Part shown: piece after piece, positions 1 through 5,050 of the stretch | Numbering within the stretch: position 1 is the stretch's first letter | How the letters are laid out: every line of letters begins with the position of its first letter | Assembly: GCA_017694765.1 (NCBI GenBank) | Contig: JADIML010000253.1 | Span: 1 to 5,050, forward strand | DNA length: 5,050 bases | From: Candidatus Scybalomonas excrementavium | GTDB taxonomy: Bacteria; Bacillota; Clostridia; Lachnospirales; Lachnospiraceae | Direction of reading: 5' to 3' | Position numbers and translations under genes: made by a program | The notes under the pieces: generated by a model | What the model was told of the DNA's origin: nothing | What the model saw: the letters and a program-made list of their open reading frames with translations, nothing else | The model's database searches: none

Positions 1-5
1 GAGCA

Positions 6-11
6 GAGGTG
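6..11 (+). promoter_or_regulatory. Ribosome-binding site of dnaG
   Basis: GAGGTG sits inside the longer match AGAGGTGAT (5-13) to the 3' end of 16S rRNA and leaves 5 bases before the ATG at 17. It supports that ATG as the primase start. Read in frame from base 1, TGA (10-12) and TAG (13-15) form two stops in a row, so an upstream gene could end inside this site. Only three codons of such a gene would be visible, so I do not call one. Confidence 0.8.
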
Positions 12-16
12 ATAGC

Positions 17-1792
17 ATGTATTATAGTGAAGATATTGTAGAAGAAGTTCGCAGTAGAAATGATATTGTAGATGTTATTTCTGGATATATTGGATTAAAG
101 AAAAAGGGAGCTTCTTATTTTGGACTTTGCCCGTTTCATAATGAAAAATCTCCCTCTTTTTCTGTAAGTCGAGAAAAGCAAATGTATTACTGTTTTGGAT
201 GTGGCGCAGGTGGTAATGTATTTACTTTCGTTATGGAATATGAAAATTTTACATTTCCAGAAACTTTAAAAATTTTAGCAGATAGAGCTGGAATGGAACT
301 TCCAGAAGTAGAGTTGTCAGAATCTGAAAAAAAAGAAGCTGATTATAAAGCTGTATTGCGAGAGATGAATCGACAAGCTGCTAATTATTTTTATTTACTT
401 TTACATAGTGAAAGAGGAAAAAGTGCCTATGAATATTTGACAAATCGTGGAATTACAAAAGAAATGATTAAAAAATTTGGTTTAGGGTACGCTGATATTT
501 ATAGCAACGATTTGTATCAATATTTAAAATCAAAAGGCTATACAGATGCACAGTTAAAAGATTCAGGACTTGTAAATATCGATGAAAAAAGAGGTGGAAG
601 TGATAAATTTTGGAACCGTGTCATGTTTCCAATCCTAGATACGAATAGTAAAGTAATTGGATTTGGTGGTCGTGTCATGGGAGATGGTAATCCAAAATAT
701 TTAAATTCCAAAGAAACAGCAGTGTTTGATAAAAGTCGTAATTTATTTGGTCTGAATTTGGCTAGAACTTCTAGAAAATCCTATTTTATTGTATGTGAAG
801 GATATATGGATGTGATTACAATGCATCAAGCTGGTTTTACAAATACCGTGGCTTCTCTAGGAACTGCTTTTACACCACAACATGGAAATTTATTAAAACG
901 ATATGTAAAAGAAGTGATTTTAGCTTATGATAGTGATGAAGCAGGAACAAAAGCAGCCCTTAGAGCCATTCCAATTTTAAAAGAAAGTGGTCTAAGCGTT
1001 CGTATATTGAATTTAAAACCATATAAAGATCCAGATGAATTTATTAAAGAATTAGGAAGCGAACAGTTAGAAGAACGAATTGGACAGGCAGTCAGCAGTT
1101 TTATGTTTGAAATTTCTGTGTTAGAAGGGCAATATAATCAGAACGATCCAGAAAGCTGGACGTTATTTACCCATGAGTTGGCTAAAAAATTAGCAACTAT
1201 TTCAGAACGTTTGGAACGTCAAAATTATTTAGATGCTTGTGCCAGAACTTATCAGTTAAATAAGAGAGATCTGGAAGAGTTAGTGAATCGGTATGGTATG
1301 ACAGCCAGTCAATACCAAAAAGAGGCGCGAGATAAGGAAAGAGAAAGACGAGTAGAAAAGGATAATAAAGATGATGGCTATCGCCAATCACAAAGATTAT
1401 TGTTGACTTGGATGGTAAATGAACCAAGACTATTTGAACGCTTAGAAGGTATCATAGGGGTAGATGATTTTATAGAACCATCGTATCATTCTGTAGCAGC
1501 TATGTTATTTGAACAATATGAAAAAGAAAAAAAAGTAATGCCAGCCAAAATTTTAAACCAATTTACAGAGGTAGAAGAACATAATCAGGTCGCAAGTATT
1601 TTCAATACGATGCTAAAGATGGCACCATCGGAAGAGGATAATGAGAAAGCTCTTACTGATGTAGTGAAACGAGTGAAAGAATATCGTATTAATTATGAGA
1701 TGGAACATTCTAACGATATTATATTATGGCAAAAATTGATTAGGGATAAAGCGGAGTTACAAAAATTGCATATATCATTGCATTTTTCCTAA
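17..1792 (+). CDS. dnaG: DNA primase DnaG
   Basis: This is the primase that makes the short RNA primers for lagging-strand and origin DNA synthesis, working with the replicative helicase. The protein has 591 residues, normal for a bacterial DnaG. An N-terminal CHC2 zinc finger has ligands C38, H41, C59 and C62. The RNA-polymerase core follows with the NPKYLNS motif at 225-231. The TOPRIM domain has EGYMD at 261-265 (catalytic E261) and DSDEAG at 305-310 (metal-binding D305 and D307), then DPD at 338-340. A highly charged linker (about 432-457) joins this core to the C-terminal helicase-binding domain (about 458-591). All expected catalytic and metal residues are present. The start is fixed by a good ribosome-binding site and by the position of the zinc finger. 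It is first in a same-strand run with rpoD, as in the macromolecular-synthesis operon of many bacteria. Two runs of eight A lie in the gene (327-334 and 1527-1534). Confidence 0.98.
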   Translation: MYYSEDIVEEVRSRNDIVDVISGYIGLKKKGASYFGLCPFHNEKSPSFSVSREKQMYYCFGCGAGGNVFTFVMEYENFTFPETLKILADRAGMELPEVELSESEKKEADYKAVLREMNRQAANYFYLLLHSERGKSAYEYLTNRGITKEMIKKFGLGYADIYSNDLYQYLKSKGYTDAQLKDSGLVNIDEKRGGSDKFWNRVMFPILDTNSKVIGFGGRVMGDGNPKYLNSKETAVFDKSRNLFGLNLARTSRKSYFIVCEGYMDVITMHQAGFTNTVASLGTAFTPQHGNLLKRYVKEVILAYDSDEAGTKAALRAIPILKESGLSVRILNLKPYKDPDEFIKELGSEQLEERIGQAVSSFMFEISVLEGQYNQNDPESWTLFTHELAKKLATISERLERQNYLDACARTYQLNKRDLEELVNRYGMTASQYQKEARDKERERRVEKDNKDDGYRQSQRLLLTWMVNEPRLFERLEGIIGVDDFIEPSYHSVAAMLFEQYEKEKKVMPAKILNQFTEVEEHNQVASIFNTMLKMAPSEEDNEKALTDVVKRVKEYRINYEMEHSNDIILWQKLIRDKAELQKLHISLHFS

Positions 1793-1802
1793 CCAGAACG
1801 CA

Positions 1803-1835
1803 TTTCCTTGTGAAGACAGAAAGAGAGGAAGGAAA
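1803..1835 (+). promoter_or_regulatory. rpoD leader: ribosome-binding site with overlapping inverted repeat
   Basis: The 45-base dnaG-rpoD gap holds a purine-rich ribosome-binding stretch (AGGAAGG, 1826-1832, 5 bases before the ATG at 1838). TTTCCTT at 1803-1809 is perfectly complementary to AAGGAAA at 1829-1835, with a 19-base loop. If the helix formed in mRNA it would cover part of the binding site, but GAGG at 1825-1828 would stay in the loop. The ribosome-binding role is well supported; the regulatory hairpin is only inference, because a 7-bp AT-rich helix with a long loop is weak. No terminator is visible in the gap. Confidence 0.5.
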
Positions 1836-1837
1836 CA

Positions 1838-2980
1838 ATGGAAAAAAAGAATCAAACATTTGAAGAAAAGTTAAATCAATTACTCATGATTGCAAGAAAA
1901 AAGAAAAATGTATTAGAATATGCACAAATCCTTCAATTTTTTAAAGATGATGAGTTGACGGAAGAGAAAATAGAAACTTTATATGATTTTATGGAAAAAA
2001 ATTCTGTTGATATTCTAGCAATTCAAACAAAGAGATATGAAGAAATGAAAGAATTAGATTTTGTGGAAGAACCAGAAAATCTAGAAGAGTTAGAAGAAAT
2101 CGAACAGAGTCAAGAAGTAGAAGAAGTATCGTTGACAGAATCAGAAGGAACCGCATATGATGATCCTGTACGAATGTATTTAAAAGAAATCGGTAAGATA
2201 CCATTGTTAAGTTCCAAAGAGGAAATCGAATTAGCAAAACGAATCGAAGAAGGCGATGAAGAAGCAAAAAAACGTTTAGCAGAGGCAAATCTTCGTCTTG
2301 TTGTCAGCATTGCAAAACGATATGTTGGCAGGGGAATGCAGTTTCTTGATTTAATTCAAGAGGGAAATATGGGACTCATAAAAGCAGTTGATAAATTTGA
2401 GTATCAAAAAGGTTATAAATTTAGTACCTATGCTACATGGTGGATTCGACAAGCCATTACAAGAGCAATTGCAGATCAAGGTAGAACAATCAGAATTCCT
2501 GTGCATATGGTAGAAACAATTAATCGAGTGATTCGTACTTCTAGAGAGATGGTACAGCGTTTAGGGAGAGAACCATCGGAAAAAGAATTGGCCAAAGAGG
2601 TTCAAATGGAAGAACAGCAGATAGAAAAAATACTAAGAATGGCACAAGAGCCAGTTTCATTAGAAAGTCCTATTGGAGAGGAAGATGATAGCCATTTAGG
2701 TGATTTTATTCAAGATGAAAATATGCCAGTACCAGCAGAAGCAGCAGCGTATACTTTTATGAAAGAACAAGTGCTAGAGGCACTAGAAACACTCAATGAA
2801 AGAGAGAGAAATGTTTTATTGCTTCGTTTTGGTTTATTAGATGGTAGAAGTCGAACACTGGAAGAAGTTGGAAAAGATTTTCATGTGACAAGAGAGCGTA
2901 TTCGGCAAATTGAATCAAAAGCTCTTCGTAAACTTCGTCATCCGAGTCGAAGTCGAATGTTAAAAGATTATTTAGATTAA
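1838..2980 (+). CDS. rpoD: RNA polymerase primary sigma factor RpoD (SigA, sigma-70)
   Basis: This is the housekeeping sigma factor that lets RNA polymerase recognise -35/-10 promoters. Its 380 residues are close to Bacillus SigA and it lacks the large non-conserved insert of proteobacterial sigma-70. Region 1.1 lies at about 5-70, followed by a strongly acidic Glu-rich linker (about 76-106). Region 1.2 starts at DDPVRMYLKEIG (108-119). Regions 2.1-2.4 span about 145-225, including DLIQEGNMGL (171-180), YATWWIRQAI (198-207, melting and -10 recognition) and GRTIRIPVHM (215-224). Region 3 covers about 226-300. Region 4 (about 312-380) carries RTLEEVG (339-345) and the -35-binding helix in VTRERIRQIE (350-359), then KLRHPSRS. 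Region 1.1 and the unbroken set of conserved regions mark it as the primary sigma factor, not an alternative one. It follows dnaG by 45 bases and is probably co-transcribed with it. Confidence 0.98.
   Translation: MEKKNQTFEEKLNQLLMIARKKKNVLEYAQILQFFKDDELTEEKIETLYDFMEKNSVDILAIQTKRYEEMKELDFVEEPENLEELEEIEQSQEVEEVSLTESEGTAYDDPVRMYLKEIGKIPLLSSKEEIELAKRIEEGDEEAKKRLAEANLRLVVSIAKRYVGRGMQFLDLIQEGNMGLIKAVDKFEYQKGYKFSTYATWWIRQAITRAIADQGRTIRIPVHMVETINRVIRTSREMVQRLGREPSEKELAKEVQMEEQQIEKILRMAQEPVSLESPIGEEDDSHLGDFIQDENMPVPAEAAAYTFMKEQVLEALETLNERERNVLLLRFGLLDGRSRTLEEVGKDFHVTRERIRQIESKALRKLRHPSRSRMLKDYLD
2132..2161 (+). promoter_or_regulatory. Possible internal sigma-A promoter within rpoD
   Basis: A perfect -35 hexamer TTGACA (2132-2137) is followed after 18 bases by TATGAT (2156-2161), five of six matches to TATAAT. 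It lies on the sense strand, in the part of rpoD that encodes the poorly conserved acidic linker before region 1.2, where the sequence is freer to vary. A transcript would start near 2168 and cover the rest of rpoD plus trmK and the genes after it. No extended -10 TG is present. Promoter-like matches arise by chance in AT-rich DNA, so this is a candidate only. Confidence 0.25.
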
Positions 2981-3013
2981 AAAATTCAGTAAGATAGAGG
3001 ATAAAAGGATAGT

Positions 3014-3712
3014 ATGATTACAGTATCAAAACGAATGGAAACGGTTATTTCCATGGTAACGAAAGGAAATAAAGTAGCAGATATCGGTACCGATCATGGA
3101 TATGTTCCGATTGCACTGATACAAAGAGGAATTGTACCAGAAGCCATTGCTATGGATGTTAGAAAAGGACCTTTACAAAAGGCAAAAGAAAATCGGATGG
3201 CATACCAAATGGAAGAAAAAATAGAAATAAGACTTTCCGATGGTTTGCAACAATTAAAAGCAGGAGAAGTTGATACTATTATTATTGCTGGAATGGGAGG
3301 AGAGTTAATTGCTCGTATTTTAAAAGAGGGGGAAACTATTGTTCAATCTGTAAAAGAGCTAATTGTTCAGCCACAGTCTGAAATTTATAAAGTAAGAAAG
3401 CAATTACATGAGTTGGGATTTCAAATTGTAAAAGAGGAAATGCTTATCGAGGAAGGAAAATACTACACCGTTATGAAAGCCGTTGCTGGTAGACAAACCT
3501 ATAAAGATGAAGTGGAGTACTTCTATGGAAAATTGCTTTTAGAAGAAAGAAATCCAATCTTATATCAATGGTTAGAGAAGGAATATTGTACAACAAAAGA
3601 GTTATATAAAAAAATAGAATATGTAGATTCTCCTGCTGCTATCATAAGAAAAGAAGAATTACTACATACATTAGAACTGATAAAAGGGGGAATTGCTTAT
3701 TATGAATCTTAG
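3014..3712 (+). CDS. trmK: tRNA (adenine(22)-N(1))-methyltransferase TrmK
   Basis: The 232-residue protein is a class I SAM-dependent methyltransferase of the TrmK (YqfN) family, which methylates N1 of adenine 22 in the tRNA D-arm in the cytoplasm. The Rossmann-fold motif I is DIGTDHGY (23-30). MDVRKGPL (47-54) gives the acidic residue expected to bind the SAM ribose (D48), SDG (75-77) is the following loop, and IAGMGG (91-96) with VQPQSE (118-123) are typical of the family. The C-terminal part (about 165-225) is rich in charged and hydrophobic residues and fits the coiled-coil tail of TrmK. AAGGA at 3005-3009, 4 bases before the ATG, is a modest ribosome-binding site; AGAGGA at 2996-3001 is an alternative farther away. 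The 33-base gap after rpoD has no terminator. The rpoD-trmK-Nif3 order is common in Bacillota, which supports the assignment. Confidence 0.93.
   Translation: MITVSKRMETVISMVTKGNKVADIGTDHGYVPIALIQRGIVPEAIAMDVRKGPLQKAKENRMAYQMEEKIEIRLSDGLQQLKAGEVDTIIIAGMGGELIARILKEGETIVQSVKELIVQPQSEIYKVRKQLHELGFQIVKEEMLIEEGKYYTVMKAVAGRQTYKDEVEYFYGKLLLEERNPILYQWLEKEYCTTKELYKKIEYVDSPAAIIRKEELLHTLELIKGGIAYYES
3684..3691 (+). promoter_or_regulatory. Ribosome-binding site of the Nif3-family gene (decides its start)
   Basis: AAGGGGGA lies inside the last codons of trmK. It stands 10 bases before the ATG at 3702 but only 1 base before the in-frame TTG at 3693. The spacing therefore favours ATG 3702 as the real start. 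Because the site and the start both lie within trmK, translation of the two genes is probably coupled. Confidence 0.75.
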
Positions 3713-4487
3713 TCAGTTTATAGAAACGATTGAGCAAATGTGTCCGAAAAAATATGCGTGTTCTTGGGATAATGTTGGATTATTAGTTGGAAGAAAAGAA
3801 CAAGAAGTAAAAAAGATTATTGTCTGTTTAGATATTACAAATGAAGTTATAGAAAAAGCCATTGCATGGGAAGCAGACTGTATTATTTCCCATCACCCAA
3901 TGATTTTTTCATCGATAAAAAGTATTACAGATGATACATTTTTAGGAAGAAAAGTATTAACGTTAATCGAACATCAAATTGCTTGCTATGCCATGCATAC
4001 AAATTTTGATATCATAGGTGGAATGGCGCAGTTAGCAGAAACAGCCATGTCATTAACAGAAACCGTTCCGATTGAAGTTGTAGTAGAAGAAAATGGAACA
4101 TTAGAGGGAATTGGAAGAGTGGGATTGTTGGAACATCCAATGACATTATTAGAATGTGCTAATTTCGTGAAAAAAGTGTTTCATATTCCAAGTGTATCCA
4201 TTTGTGGTGATCCGAATATGGAAATTACAAAAGTAGCTATTTGTCCGGGCTCTGCAAAAGGAATGGAAAAAGAAGCAAAAAGAAAAGGGGCACAAGTATT
4301 AATAGGAGGAGATTTTGGGCATCATGATGGAATAGATGCCTTAGATGATGGATTTGCATTGATTGATGCTGGGCATTATGGAATTGAACATATTTTTATA
4401 CAATATATGACAACATATTTATCGGAAACATTTTCAGACCTTCTTATTATGCCAGTCGATAGTCGATGTCCATTTATTACAGTTTAA
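3702..4487 (+). CDS. Nif3-like dinuclear metal center protein (YqfO/YbgI family)
   Basis: The 261-residue protein belongs to the Nif3 family (also called GTP cyclohydrolase 1 type 2 homologues), cytoplasmic toroidal hexamers with a two-metal site; the physiological substrate is not settled for most members. The metal ligands are visible: H64-H65 in SHHPM, D103 in HTNFD, and H225 and E229 in DAGHYGIE. SWDNVGLLVG (21-30) is the usual N-terminal signature, and GGDFGHHD (202-209) is the late family motif. Bacillus YqfO carries a PII/CutA-like insert of about 100 residues between the two halves; this protein is short and lacks it, like E. coli YbgI. I start it at ATG 3702 rather than the in-frame TTG at 3693 because of the ribosome-binding site. 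It overlaps trmK by 11 bases in another frame. Family membership is sure; the biochemical role is not. Confidence 0.93.
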   Translation: MNLSQFIETIEQMCPKKYACSWDNVGLLVGRKEQEVKKIIVCLDITNEVIEKAIAWEADCIISHHPMIFSSIKSITDDTFLGRKVLTLIEHQIACYAMHTNFDIIGGMAQLAETAMSLTETVPIEVVVEENGTLEGIGRVGLLEHPMTLLECANFVKKVFHIPSVSICGDPNMEITKVAICPGSAKGMEKEAKRKGAQVLIGGDFGHHDGIDALDDGFALIDAGHYGIEHIFIQYMTTYLSETFSDLLIMPVDSRCPFITV

Positions 4488-4493
4488 AAGGAG
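4488..4493 (+). promoter_or_regulatory. Ribosome-binding site of the nucleoside kinase gene
   Basis: AAGGAG begins directly after the Nif3 stop codon (TAA, 4485-4487) and stands 9 bases before the ATG at 4503. It is a strong, well-spaced match and fixes the start of the next gene. Confidence 0.8.
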
Positions 4494-4502
4494 AATTGGA
4501 AA

Positions 4503-5050
4503 ATGATTGTTTCAATATTTGGGGAAGAGCAACAAGTAGAACAAGGAATGACTTTATACGATATTGTAAAGCAACAAAGTAGGCAAGAGGACTATGTTCT
4601 TGCTTATCAAAATGGTAGGTTATGTGAGCTTTATAAAACGGTAGAAGAGGGAGCTGACATTCAATTTGTATCCACAAAAGATCCACTTGGTATGTTAGCT
4701 TATAAAAGAAGTATGTCTTTATTAATGCTAAAAGCCTTTTATGAGCATTATAAAAAGGAAAAAACAAGAGTTGTTATTAAACACTCTATCAATCAAGCAT
4801 ATTTTTGTGTGATACAGGGAAAGCCTATAGAAGAAGTACAAAAAGTTTTACCACAAATTGAGAAAAAAATGAGAGAAATGGTAGAAAAGGCACTTCCAAT
4901 CAGAAAACAAACGATACGTACAAGTGAAGCGATAAAACGATTTCATGAATATGGAATGTTTGCTAAAGAAAAGCTATTTCGCTATCGAAGAGGTTCACGC
5001 ATGAACCTCTATGAACTGGATGGTTATGAAGAATATTTTTATGGCTATAT
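4503..5050 (+). CDS. Nucleoside (uridine-like) kinase with ThrRS-like TGS domain, N-terminal part, cut by window edge
   Basis: This open frame of 182 full codons runs off the right edge. Residues 1-57 look like a TGS domain (MIVSIFGEEQ, GMTLYDIV, then VLAYQNGRL and EGADIQFV), as in threonyl-tRNA synthetase. DPLGMLAYKRSMSLLMLKA (60-78) and the KHSINQAYFC stretch (93-102) resemble the ThrRS second additional domain, but the editing-site HxxxH is absent: R69 and S70 occupy the place where ThrRS has histidine. YRRGSRMNLYELDGYEEYFY (161-180) matches what I recall of the linker before the kinase domain in clostridial nucleoside kinases of roughly 550 residues. The P-loop (GxxxxGKS/T) would lie beyond the window, so kinase activity is inferred from family architecture. 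It would phosphorylate a nucleoside such as uridine in salvage. ThrRS itself is unlikely because the residues after 180 do not lead into its catalytic core. Confidence 0.8.
   Translation, partial: MIVSIFGEEQQVEQGMTLYDIVKQQSRQEDYVLAYQNGRLCELYKTVEEGADIQFVSTKDPLGMLAYKRSMSLLMLKAFYEHYKKEKTRVVIKHSINQAYFCVIQGKPIEEVQKVLPQIEKKMREMVEKALPIRKQTIRTSEAIKRFHEYGMFAKEKLFRYRRGSRMNLYELDGYEEYFYGY
4989..5010 (+). repeat. Perfect 9-bp inverted repeat (hairpin) inside the kinase gene
   Basis: AGAGGTTCA (4989-4997) and TGAACCTCT (5002-5010) are exact reverse complements separated by the 4-base loop CGCA. The stem ends at an A/A mismatch on its outer side. It lies in coding sequence for residues about 163-170 of the kinase, with no T-run after it, so it is not an intrinsic terminator. 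It could be a coincidence of codons or a stable mRNA structure. Confidence 0.6.

Noticed and set aside
1..12. Tail of an upstream gene ending in TGA (10-12) followed by TAG
   Set aside because: Only three codons would be visible. The tandem stops are suggestive, but no protein can be recognised.
437..468. TTGACA (437-442) in dnaG as an internal promoter
   Set aside because: No acceptable -10 lies at 16-18 bases; the nearest, AATGAT (463-468), is at 20 bases with only four matches.
1197..1427. Minus-strand open frame of 76 codons inside dnaG
   Set aside because: It lies wholly opposite a clear primase reading frame, I recognise no domain in it, and its composition is what the antisense of AT-rich coding DNA gives.
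1701..1837. A dedicated rpoD promoter at the end of dnaG or in the gap
   Set aside because: TATATT at 1720-1725 resembles a -10, but the sequence 17 bases upstream (GAGATG) is not a -35. Nothing convincing lies closer to rpoD.
1955..1987. TTGACG (1955-1960) with TATATG/TATGAT in rpoD as a promoter
   Set aside because: The spacing is 19 or 21 bases and the hexamers are imperfect, so it is much weaker than the 2132-2161 candidate.
1989..2310. Two overlapping minus-strand open frames opposite rpoD (1989-2288 and 2110-2310)
   Set aside because: They are antisense to the Glu-rich linker and regions 1.2-2.1. GAA codons read backwards give the Leu/Phe-rich protein that mimics a membrane segment.
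2945..2956. Tandem AGTCGA repeat near the rpoD end, and a similar AGTCGAT pair at 4454-4467
   Set aside because: Each is only two short copies in coding sequence (the first encodes conserved SRSR-type residues), so coincidence is the simplest explanation.
4477..4767. Minus-strand open frame of 96 codons opposite the start of the kinase gene
   Set aside because: The plus strand has a ribosome-binding site and a recognisable TGS-like protein, and the antisense product shows no known motif.

Overview
The window is AT-rich (I judge roughly one third G+C by eye) and almost fully coding. All genes are on the plus strand, most are preceded by purine-rich Shine-Dalgarno sequences, and the gaps between them are short or absent. 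Gene content and order (dnaG, rpoD/sigA without the large insert of proteobacterial sigma-70, trmK, a Nif3-family protein, then a TGS-domain nucleoside kinase) point to a low-GC Bacillota chromosome. The TGS-domain nucleoside kinase next to Nif3 fits Clostridia best, perhaps Lachnospiraceae or relatives. That placement is from memory of family context, not from a search.

Layout: bases 1-16 hold only the dnaG ribosome-binding site and perhaps the last codons of an upstream gene. Bases 17-1792 encode DNA primase (DnaG), complete. A 45-base gap leads to the primary sigma factor RpoD/SigA (1838-2980). A 33-base gap leads to TrmK, the tRNA m1A22 methyltransferase (3014-3712). A Nif3-like dinuclear-metal protein (3702-4487) overlaps the trmK end by 11 bases. 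After 15 more bases comes the first third or so of a nucleoside (uridine-like) kinase with ThrRS-like N-terminal domains (4503 to the edge, truncated by the window). There is no gene-free stretch longer than 45 bases.

How it fits together: this looks like the Bacillota version of the macromolecular-synthesis operon. Primase starts replication, SigA directs housekeeping transcription, and the downstream genes serve tRNA modification, an unresolved metal-dependent hydrolase-like role, and nucleoside salvage. I see no intrinsic terminator at any gene junction, so one transcript could cover all five genes, possibly boosted by an internal promoter-like sequence in rpoD.

I found no mobile element, CRISPR array, RNA gene or evident new defence or other system. 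This is a conserved housekeeping region. The points most worth a second look are the sigma-A-type promoter-like sequence inside rpoD, a perfect 9-bp hairpin inside the kinase gene, and an inverted repeat covering part of the rpoD ribosome-binding region.
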